NCBI GenBank assembly: GCA_964627045.1
Contig: CAZVIK010000236.1
Span: 1-5,688 of the forward strand
Source of the DNA: CAZVIK01 sp964627045
GTDB taxonomy: Bacteria; Acidobacteriota; Terriglobia; Bryobacterales; Bryobacteraceae
Reading direction: 5' to 3'
Length of the DNA: 5,688 nt
Shown here: in pieces, positions 1 through 4,518 of the stretch
Numbering within the stretch: the stretch's first letter is position 1
How the letters are laid out: the number at the start of each line of letters is the position of its first letter
Program-made: the position numbers and the translations under genes
The notes under the pieces: model-generated
The model's database searches: none
The model's input: only the letters and a program-made list of their open reading frames with translations
What the model was told of the DNA's origin: nothing

Positions 1-860
1 GGCGTGAGGCGCTTGATTTGTTGGGTGTTGACGAGTGTGCTGGTTGGGTAGACCTTGATACTCCTGTGGTTGCGTGGCTTGGGGACGAGGGTTTGTCGGG
101 GCAGGTTGCGCGTTTGTGTGACGTTGTCGCTGGTGGTCGTGATTCGTTGTTGTTGCCGTTGCAGCGCGCGTTGGTTTATGGTGGCGTGCCGTGGTTGTTG
201 CGTCGGGGTCGTCTCGACGCGGCGAGTACTGTCCTCCGCTGTGTGTTGGGGGCTGGTGTTGCTGGGGTTGCGGGGTCGGTTTCGGAGCGTTGTCGTGTGT
301 TTCGGTTGTTGGCTGGGGTTCATATCGTGCGCGGGGTTCCTGAGGACTTGCTTGGTGACTTGTCGTCGTTGGGGGTCTCGTCGCGGGTGATGGTTGGTTT
401 GTTGTCGGATGTCATCGTGTTGCATGACGCTCGGGCTGTTGGGGCTTTGGGTGTCGAGGAGTTGCAGGGGTTCTTGCTTGGTCCGTTGACTGATTGGTCG
501 TCGTTGTTGTTGGATGCGCAGTTGTTCAATATGTGGCCTTATTTGTTGGAGGAGCGGGTGGCTCAGTCGGATGCCTCGTGGGTGGTGGTCCGCGAAGCCC
601 TCTTGCGTGGGATGGTTGGTTGTGGGGAGTTGCTTTGTGCGATGGCGTCTGCGTTGGAGCGTGGTGCTGTGGTTCGTGTTGGGGATTTGTTGTCGCGCAT
701 TGAGGTGTCTGCTCTTGGGAGTGCTGAGCGAGCGGTTCACGAGTTGCTGGGAGTGGTCGTGACGAGTGTCGCGGATTGCTCGGTGGGGTCCGAGGAGCAT
801 GCTCGCGCGCTGCGGGGTGCTGTGGCGCGCTTCAGGCAAGGGTGCGAGTTGGATTCCTGA
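1..860 (+). CDS. Unrecognised lysine-free helical protein, 5'-partial
   Basis: The frame is open at the left edge and ends at TGA 858-860, so the true start may lie outside the window. The first start inside is TTG at 18, preceded by TGAGG at 5-9, but codons before it also read as protein (REALD), so I treat the gene as 5'-partial. The product, at least 280 aa, is rich in Leu, Val, Gly, Ala and Arg with regularly spaced acidic and arginine residues. This suggests a soluble all-helical protein, perhaps helical repeats. There is no convincing signal peptide, metal-binding motif or nucleotide-binding loop. It has no lysine and only one asparagine, which follows from the extreme G+T bias of the coding strand (Leu mostly TTG, Arg mostly CGT, Val GTG/GTT). 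It converges on the integrase 508 bases away. I do not recognise the family. It is probably real: there is a long stop-free run and codon use resembles the plus-strand gene at 4519. Confidence 0.72.
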   Translation, partial: REALDLLGVDECAGWVDLDTPVVAWLGDEGLSGQVARLCDVVAGGRDSLLLPLQRALVYGGVPWLLRRGRLDAASTVLRCVLGAGVAGVAGSVSERCRVFRLLAGVHIVRGVPEDLLGDLSSLGVSSRVMVGLLSDVIVLHDARAVGALGVEELQGFLLGPLTDWSSLLLDAQLFNMWPYLLEERVAQSDASWVVVREALLRGMVGCGELLCAMASALERGAVVRVGDLLSRIEVSALGSAERAVHELLGVVVTSVADCSVGSEEHARALRGAVARFRQGCELDS

Positions 861-940
861 GTTTTTTGGGGGGGCCTGTGGTCTCGTGCGTCCTCGTGCT
901 TGCTGTTGTTAGGTTTTCGAAGGTCTTTCGTTTTTCTTTT
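861..940 (+). terminator. T-rich termination region after the first gene
   Basis: Six T's follow the TGA stop almost directly (862-867), and a second T-rich run lies at 931-940 (five T, C, four T). Archaeal RNA polymerase commonly terminates at oligo-T tracts without needing a strong hairpin, so these are plausible ends for the plus-strand transcript. The whole plus strand is T-rich, which weakens the signal. Confidence 0.4.
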
Positions 941-1033
941 GATTTTGTGTGTTGGCTTTCGTTGTTTGTTGTTGGGGTGTGTGTGCCTGCTTCGGTACGT
1001 TCTTGTGGATGTTGTTGCCTGGCTTCGTGGTGT

Positions 1034-1080
1034 CCCCCTGTTGGGGGTTCGGGAGGGTTCCCCCGCCCTCCGGGCGGGGG
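1034..1080. repeat. Cluster of competing G/C hairpins
   Basis: A perfect 9-bp all-G/C stem pairs 1060-1068 (CCCCCGCCC) with 1072-1080 over a 3-nt loop. Just upstream, CCCCC 1034-1038 can pair with GGGGG 1043-1047. GGGGG 1043-1047 could instead pair with CCCCC 1060-1064, and GGAGGG 1052-1057 with CCCTCC 1066-1071. These pairings exclude one another. A T6 run at 1105-1110 follows on the plus strand. The cluster may end plus-strand transcription or block convergent polymerases; no downstream plus-strand gene exists for it to control. Confidence 0.45.
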
Positions 1081-1140
1081 GCTGACTGCTGATTGATTGT
1101 CTTGTTTTTTGTTGATTCTAAGGTGGGAAAAGGGGGGAAT

Positions 1141-1200
1141 GTAGCCGGAAACAAGACCGGGCAGAAACAAGAATTGAGTGCCGTTGTCGTTTTGCCCCTG
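1141..1200. repeat. Short direct repeats and a stem in the convergent intergenic region
   Basis: GAAACAAGA occurs at 1148-1156 and again at 1164-1172, a 16-bp period. GGGCA-g-AAAC (1159-1168) can pair with GTTT-TGCCC (1189-1197). This patch is A-rich on the plus strand, unlike the G/T-rich surroundings, so it may be held by selection other than protein coding. No convincing gene lies between 861 and 1367. Confidence 0.3.
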
Positions 1201-1225
1201 TCATTTTCGGCCCCGGCCTGGCAAG

Positions 1226-1324
1226 AAAAAGGGTTGAGCGCTGGGGGAGTGGTTCTGTCAACGGCCGCGCGAACAGCGCGCCCTCTGGGCTGTGGCCTTG
1301 ACAGTGTTCCTCCCCCTTGAGCGC
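1226..1324 (-). terminator. Long stem-loop plus U-run; probable integrase terminator or structured RNA
   Basis: Read on the minus strand downstream of the integrase stop, AGCGC (1324-1320) and CCCCC/A-side bases 1316-1311 pair with GCGCT and GGGGGA at 1238-1248, leaving a 3-nt bulge at 1317-1319. Inside this, CTGTCAA 1255-1261 pairs perfectly with TTGACAG 1298-1304. Further inside are GGCC/GGCC (1263-1266 with 1294-1297) and GCGCG 1267-1271 with CGCGC 1277-1281. On the minus strand the structure is followed by a U-run (plus-strand AAAAA 1226-1230). A hairpin then U-run, placed after the integrase gene, fits an intrinsic terminator. The branched fold could also be a small RNA or a recombination or replication site. 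Confidence 0.45.
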
Positions 1325-1367
1325 CCAGAATCGAGGGTGCGGTTACGGGGCCGTTGTTCTTTGGTGT

Positions 1368-2845
1368 TTAGGGTGGTGTTGGTTGTGACGTTGTTGCCGT
1401 CGTTGTCGTCGGCGTTGTGCCTGGCGTGGCGTCCAGTGGCGGGCTTTTTGCTCGTGTTGTTTCTTCGTGGTGTTGGACGAGTCGTTTGAGTGTTGGTCCG
1501 AGTCCTGCGTCGTGGAGTTGTTCGACAGCGTCGTCGATGAGGCCGCGTTGGAAGAGGAGTTTCATCAGGTTCAGTACGACCTCGTCCTTGAGGGTGTGTG
1601 CTGCTTGGTGCTCGTACGCTTTTGCGAGGTCGAGGACTGCGCCGCACTTCGTGCAGTACTCGCTCTTGGGCGGGTTGAGTTCGTTGCAGATCCGGCATTG
1701 TGTGGGTGTTAGTTCCTTGGCTCGTTGTTGTGGTGGTGTCAAGTTGTTCTCTCGGAGTATCGCGTTGTTCGCGTCTTGGTCGATGAGGTGTGCGTACGTG
1801 GCGAGCATGTCGCTCCCTGGTGCCCAACCGAAATACCGCTTTGCAGATTGCTCGTTGAAGATGTTGTTCGCGAGGACGTACGTTGCTCTGCTGTGTCGGA
1901 AGATGTGCGGGTGGAATGGCTTGTTGATGCCTGCTCTCGTGAAGTATCTCGCGAGGAGGTATCGTATCGAACTGTACTTGAGGTGTTCTGGTTTGGTCGT
2001 GTACTGGTAGTGCACCCAGAGTGGGCTGTCGGGGTTGTCCTTGAAGGGGTGGTTATTCAGCCATTGTGTCAGGTATGGCGCGCTGCTCACGATGATCGGG
2101 CTGCGCTGCCCGGTTTTACCGTCGACATCGAGCGTGTAGCCGTGCTGGTTCTTCGTGACGTGTTTGACCTGGAGGTTGCCGATTTCGGCTATGCGGCACC
2201 CGGTCTCCCAGAGGACTGCAATCAGTGCTTTGTCGCGGGTGTTGTGGCAGACGTTCAGGAGTTTCTCGATGTCTTCTGGGGTGAGGAGGTCTTTGCGTTC
2301 TAGTCGTTGCTTGTCGCGGTTTCTGACGTGACTCGTGAGCCATGACACGATGGCTGGTGGGTTCTTTGTGGGGAACTGGTCTGGCTGGACGATCCACGTG
2401 ACGAAGTTCTTGAGGATGGCTTTGTACGTCCCGAGTGTTTCGGGGCTGTACGGTGGGTTCTTGGTGAGGAGTTTGGAGAGGAGTCCTTCGATGTCTGTTC
2501 TGGTCGCCTTGTCGAAGNNNNNNNNNNTGTTTGGTTTTTTTTTCCCCTTTTTTTTGGGGGTTTTTGGGGGTTTTTTGGTTTGTTTTTTGTGCTGTTTTCA
2601 TAGTTGTATGTTTTGGTCGCCTTGTCGAAGTCCTTGCCCAGCAGGCGTGCCAACAACAAGAGTGTGCCCAGCACGCGGATTAGTCGTACGTTGCCGCACG
2701 TGCCTTTGAGGAGGCACGCGTCACGGTAGCCCAGGATGAGCTCCTTGTTGCGCGCGCTAATGTCGCTCTCGCGCACTTGTCGCTCCGCGCCTGCAATCAT
2801 GTGCTCGTAGTTGTGGATGTCCAGGGTCATGCCTCGTCGTGCCAT
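1368..2845 (-). CDS. Archaeal tyrosine recombinase/integrase, interrupted by an assembly gap
   Basis: The enzyme would catalyse site-specific DNA strand exchange through a 3'-phosphotyrosine intermediate, integrating or excising an element. Start is ATG 2845-2843 with GGAGG at 2854-2858, 8 nt upstream; stop is TAA 1370-1368. The first part (to codon about 77) and the second part (from 2517) lie in different frames, separated by 10 N and T/G-rich sequence. Merging the repeat at 2501-2517/2614-2630 removes 113 nt and gives one frame of about 454 aa. In that numbering: an N-terminal SAM-like core-binding domain at about 10-125, then the catalytic domain with Arg180 (GCRIAEIG), Lys206 (DGKTG), His276 and Arg279 (HIFRH), Trp303 (FGW) and nucleophile Tyr313 (ATYAHL). 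A zinc ribbon follows (CRIC...CTKC, Cys 346, 349, 360, 363). The Tyr-region wording and zinc ribbon are typical of archaeal chromosomal and element integrases. The C-terminus ends in a Thr/Pro-rich tail that follows the strand bias. Family assignment is firm; intactness depends on the gap. Confidence 0.93.
2496..2630. repeat. 22-bp direct repeat flanking the gap
   Basis: Copies at 2496-2517 and 2609-2630 agree at 21 of 22 positions (C2500 versus T2613), and the last 17 bases (2501-2517 and 2614-2630) are identical. Both encode the same integrase residues (FDKAT, minus strand). One copy ends exactly where the N's begin. This is what is expected when two contig ends that really overlap were scaffolded with N's rather than merged. 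Confidence 0.85.
2518..2613. other. Scaffold gap (10 N) plus T/G homopolymer stretch
   Basis: N's occupy 2518-2527. They are followed to about 2600 by runs of T, C and G, including two tandem T5G5 units at 2551-2570. The stretch has no codon character and breaks an otherwise intact integrase. It is probably assembly or sequencing artefact at a contig end, though a real low-complexity insertion cannot be excluded. Confidence 0.8.
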
Positions 2846-2853
2846 CACAGTAG

Positions 2854-2870
2854 CCTCCGTTCTTAAACGG
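2854..2870 (-). promoter_or_regulatory. Integrase SD with small overlapping inverted repeat
   Basis: On the minus strand GGAGG (2858-2854) sits 8 nt before the integrase ATG. It overlaps an inverted repeat, CCGTT (2870-2866) with AACGG (2861-2857), loop TAAG, so a small hairpin could partly hide the SD. The TAA stop of the upstream tiny ORF (2865-2863) lies within the same hairpin, so translation of that ORF would melt it. The hairpin is only 5 bp. Confidence 0.4.
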
Positions 2871-3006
2871 CGCACGACAACAACACACCCCCTTGCGGCA
2901 CACGCCGAACCTCGGCGTTGCAGCGAGGGCACACGCTGCTCGACGACAAGACCATCGAGGTCCTACGTGGCAAAAGCGGTACCGCCACGGGGCGGCGGTA
3001 TCGCAA
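2863..3006 (-). CDS. Possible 47-aa (or 30-aa) Cys-containing peptide upstream of integrase
   Basis: A minus-strand frame runs from TTG 3006-3004 to TAA 2865-2863, only 17 nt before the integrase ATG. TTG is preceded by a G-rich SD (GAGGGG, plus-strand 3013-3018, spacing 6 nt); a shorter 30-aa version starts at ATG 2955. The C-terminal half reads VCPRCNAEVRRVPQGG then LLSCAV. This resembles the first knuckle and strand of a zinc ribbon (CPRC), but the second pair is incomplete: one Cys, then the stop two residues later. Codons are G/T-rich, like plus-strand genes and unlike the other minus-strand genes. It might be a regulatory or accessory peptide co-transcribed with the integrase, a truncated zinc ribbon, or chance. 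Coding potential is unproven. Confidence 0.4.
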   Translation of the reverse strand: MRYRRPVAVPLLPRRTSMVLSSSSVCPRCNAEVRRVPQGGVLLSCAV

Positions 3007-3080
3007 TTACCACCCCTCTCGACGACACGCACACGTGGCAAAGACTAAAACGCCCAGGCCCGACGGGGCTGGTTTTGCCA
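2965..3080. repeat. Repeated TGGCAAA motifs and hairpins upstream of integrase
   Basis: ACGTGGCAAA occurs at 2965-2974 and 3033-3042, and the inverse TTTTGCCA at 3073-3080. TGGCAAA 3035-3041 can pair with TTTGCCA 3074-3080 around an inner stem, CCAG-g-CCC (3054-3061) with GGG-g-CTGG (3065-3072). A second hairpin pairs GCGGTACCGCC 2976-2986 with GGCGGTATCGC 2994-3004 (one mismatch, 7-nt loop); its left arm contains the perfect 10-bp palindrome GCGGTACCGC. Repeated short motifs plus palindromes beside an integrase could be regulator or recombinase binding sites, or a 5' leader structure. Confidence 0.5.
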
Positions 3081-3081
3081 T

Positions 3082-3257
3082 GCGTGAGTGGTACTGTATC
3101 GTCGCGGTGTCGGTGTTGACTGCGCCGTTCCTAGGGTGGCGGTAGTCCAAGTATTTCTATGTTGCGGTGGGTCGTCCACTGCTGCCCTGGTGGCGTTGTT
3201 GGCCCCGTTTGCCCTGGCGAGTGGGCGGGTTGTCTCGCCGGGCTTTGGGGGGATGTG
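3082..3257. other. Spacer after the methyltransferase; possible minus-strand promoter
   Basis: I see no supported gene here. The only AT-rich patch is 3147-3161, which reads AGAAATACTTGG on the minus strand. It could serve as a TATA-like element for transcription toward the tiny ORF and integrase. No terminator is evident after the methyltransferase stop at 3258, so read-through into the integrase is also possible. Confidence 0.25.
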
Positions 3258-3935
3258 TTACCGCGTTGTTCGTTTTCGCGGTGTTGGTGTTTCTGGCAGC
3301 GCGTCGGTCTTGTTTGCGTCGCTCGCTGGTTCGTCGTCTTTTTGTCTTGTCGCGTCTCGTAGTCGTTCGTTGCTTATCTTGACGTATTCTTTGTTGTTTT
3401 CGATGGCGATGTAGTGTCGTTTCATCTGTTTGCACGCGACTGCTGTGCTGCCGCTCCCGACGAACGGGTCCAACACCAAGTCGCCTTCTTTCGTGTAGAG
3501 GTCGAGGATGTACCGGAGGAGGCGTACCGGTTTTTGTGTTGGGTGTGGCTTCCAATCCTTCAAGGATCGGTAGTCGAGTATGGGGATGCTCCATACTCTG
3601 CTGACTTGTCGTTTCCATTCTTTGCTCCAGACGACGATGACTTCGTAGTGGTTGATGGTTTTGCAGTCTGGTTTGTGCCAGACGTGTCTTGCGACTTCGT
3701 ACCAGCCGCGCGGTGGTTGTGGTACGTCGTTGGCGTTCCAGAAGAACGCGACCTTGCCCTTCGTTTTCTTGCAGGCGTAGTACAGCGCGGCGTACCCGTC
3801 CACAATTTGGTCCTGGAAGAGTTTCATCCCGTTCGGGTACGGCGGGTCTGTCAGGACGAGGTCGATGCTCTCGTCGGGTATTTGTGTCATGGCGGTGATC
3901 GCGTCCATTTCGTGTACGGTGTCTTGCTTCAACAT
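3258..3935 (-). CDS. DNA methyltransferase, amino-MTase (N6-adenine/N4-cytosine) type
   Basis: This enzyme would transfer a methyl group from S-adenosylmethionine to the exocyclic amine of adenine or cytosine in DNA. The start is ATG 3935-3933, chosen because AGGAGG (plus-strand 3943-3948) lies 7 nt upstream; a longer frame would run into the upstream gene. The 225-aa product has catalytic motif IV, TDPPYPNGMK (DPPY at 30-33), the conserved HPTQKP at 131-136, and the SAM-binding motif DPFVGSGSTAVAC at 156-168, followed by AIENNKEY with an acidic residue. Motif IV before motif I is the beta-group order. DPPY favours N6-adenine but does not decide it. The target-recognition region between motifs is short. 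The last 25 residues are a charged, Thr/Pro tail. No restriction nuclease is nearby, so it looks like an orphan methyltransferase, common on mobile elements. Its start overlaps the end of a 22-codon ORF. Confidence 0.93.
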   Translation of the reverse strand: MLKQDTVHEMDAITAMTQIPDESIDLVLTDPPYPNGMKLFQDQIVDGYAALYYACKKTKGKVAFFWNANDVPQPPRGWYEVARHVWHKPDCKTINHYEVIVVWSKEWKRQVSRVWSIPILDYRSLKDWKPHPTQKPVRLLRYILDLYTKEGDLVLDPFVGSGSTAVACKQMKRHYIAIENNKEYVKISNERLRDATRQKDDEPASDANKTDALPETPTPRKRTTR

Positions 3936-3997
3936 TGCTTTTCCTCCTGTTCTATCGGTTCGCCGTATCGTTCGACGTAGCGGCGGTAGAGCGTCAT
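3929..3997 (-). CDS. 22-aa bridging micro-ORF
   Basis: ATG 3997-3995 overlaps the TGA stop of the upstream gene (ATGA), and its own TGA (3931-3929) lies inside the methyltransferase start (ATGTTGA). The peptide begins MTLYRRYVERYGEPIEQ and ends EEKQC. A GGGTGG stretch just upstream is a weak SD. The methyltransferase SD (AGGAGG) lies inside its codons. Such overlaps usually indicate translational coupling, so ribosomes leaving the upstream gene could pass through this ORF to the methyltransferase. It shares ER(L)YGEP with the upstream protein, encoded by an 11-bp repeat (3957-3967 and 4211-4221). It may be a coupling device, a real microprotein, or a remnant. Confidence 0.45.
   Translation of the reverse strand: MTLYRRYVERYGEPIEQEEKQC
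3943..3948 (-). promoter_or_regulatory. SD of the methyltransferase
   Basis: AGGAGG on the minus strand, 7 nt before ATG 3935. It fixes the methyltransferase start and lies within the reading frame of the 22-codon ORF. Confidence 0.8.
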
Positions 3998-4401
3998 GGC
4001 CCACCCTTGAGTTCCTGGTGGACTCTGTCGAGTGCTGCCTCGTACCTCCTCGTGAGTGGCGTGTGGAGCATCTCGCGCTCCAGCGTCAATAGTTTGTGCA
4101 GCATTGTTGTTCGTCGTTGGACGAGTCGCTTGTCGTTGGGTGGCGTGTTCTGTAGTAGGGTCCATGTGTACACTTCCAGGTGGACGGCGATGCGGAGCGC
4201 TGCTGGCATTGGTTCGCCGTAGAGACGCTCGAAGAACGCCTCGTCCGCTGTTGCTTGCCCGAGCGCGTTCGCGATGAGTCTGGCGTTGTTCGCGGATAGT
4301 CGTTGGACGCCGGCGTCTCTCGCTACTTGTTGTGCGATGGCGCGGCGGCTTTTTTGTCGTCGTGCCATGGTTCGTTCTTCGCTCGGGGTGAACCACCACA
4401 T
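3994..4401 (-). CDS. Small helical protein of unknown function
   Basis: A 135-aa frame starts at ATG 4401-4399 with a weak AGGT about 8 nt upstream; a second ATG at 4368-4366 would give 124 aa (MARRQKSRRAIAQQ) but has no SD. The stop is TGA 3996-3994. The sequence is basic at the N-terminus, then nearly all predicted helix: an Ala/Asn/Arg-rich segment (SANNARLIANALGQAT), then a region with regularly spaced Leu (LLTLEREMLHTPL) that could form a helical hairpin or dimer interface. RRAIAQQVARDAGVQRLS could be a helix-turn-helix, but this is not secure. There are no Cys and no enzyme motif. It is the first gene of the minus-strand cluster leading through the micro-ORF to the methyltransferase, which suggests a linked role such as DNA binding. 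Family not recognised. Confidence 0.75.
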   Translation of the reverse strand: MWWFTPSEERTMARRQKSRRAIAQQVARDAGVQRLSANNARLIANALGQATADEAFFERLYGEPMPAALRIAVHLEVYTWTLLQNTPPNDKRLVQRRTTMLHKLLTLEREMLHTPLTRRYEAALDRVHQELKGGP

Positions 4402-4420
4402 GGTTCTTTACCTGGTGGTT
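4391..4420. promoter_or_regulatory. 8-bp inverted repeat enclosing a start codon
   Basis: AACCACCA 4391-4398 is the exact inverse of TGGTGGTT 4413-4420. The 14-nt loop holds the ATG (4401-4399) and part of the weak SD of the minus-strand gene. It could be a dimeric operator in the divergent promoter or a start-site hairpin in the mRNA; one arm encodes the two tryptophans after the start. Confidence 0.45.
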
Positions 4421-4423
4421 GTT

Positions 4424-4431
4424 CTTCTTAT
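4424..4431 (-). promoter_or_regulatory. TATA-like box for the minus-strand cluster
   Basis: The minus strand reads CATAAGAA here, with G/C-rich sequence before it, about 26-28 nt upstream of ATG 4401. In archaea this spacing would put the transcript start near that ATG (leaderless or very short leader) or about 35 nt before the alternative ATG 4368. Confidence 0.35.
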
Positions 4432-4474
4432 GGGGCGCGTGACAGTGTTCGTGGGCGTATTGTCCCGCGATACT

Positions 4475-4480
4475 CATAAA
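4475..4480 (+). promoter_or_regulatory. TATA-like box for the regulator gene
   Basis: CATAAA in an AT-rich island (4470-4480) about 40 nt upstream of TTG 4519. A start site about 25 nt downstream would leave a short leader carrying GAGGTGA. This 117-base region between divergent genes holds no ORF and probably carries both promoters. Confidence 0.35.
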
Positions 4481-4504
4481 CCTCAAGCGTCCGGGGGTGT
4501 AGTT

Positions 4505-4511
4505 GAGGTGA
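4505..4511 (+). promoter_or_regulatory. Strong SD setting a TTG start
   Basis: GAGGTGA is a full-length complement to the usual archaeal 16S rRNA 3' end (CACCUC core). It lies 7 nt before TTG 4519-4521. It is the reason for accepting TTG and shows that TTG initiation is used here. Confidence 0.8.
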
Positions 4512-4518
4512 GAGTTTT

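Noticed and set aside
1255..1304. 7-bp closing stem with inner hairpins looked tRNA-like.
   Set aside because: Only 50 nt, no T-loop consensus and no anticodon arm of proper size.
1258..1827. Long antisense or alternative frames over the integrase, methyltransferase and regulator genes.
   Set aside because: Low-complexity Arg/Thr/Pro or Val/Cys/Trp compositions, no SD, and fully explained as shadows of the biased coding strands.
2528..2613. T/G runs including two tandem T5G5 units resemble eukaryotic telomere repeats.
   Set aside because: Only two units, at a scaffold gap, inside an archaeal gene whose frame is restored by removing them; artefact is simpler.
2501..2630. Viral-type split integrase with an attachment core inside the gene.
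   Set aside because: The repeat is not tRNA-like, abuts an N gap, and only artefactual sequence lies between copies; kept only as an alternative.
3007..3081. 24-codon minus frame (MAKPAPSGLG...) in the same frame as the CPRC peptide, split from it by TAA.
   Set aside because: No SD, overlaps the strongest hairpin, no recognisable motif; reading through TAA has no support.
2918..3145. Plus-strand frame with good-looking codons (LLDDKTIEVLRGKSG).
   Set aside because: No SD before its TTG, a Val/Leu-rich tail unlike the first part, and the complementary frame carries an SD and a CPRC motif.
3936..4004. 23-residue N-terminal extension of the methyltransferase.
   Set aside because: It overlaps the upstream gene's end, and the ideal AGGAGG at 7 nt marks ATG 3935 as the start.
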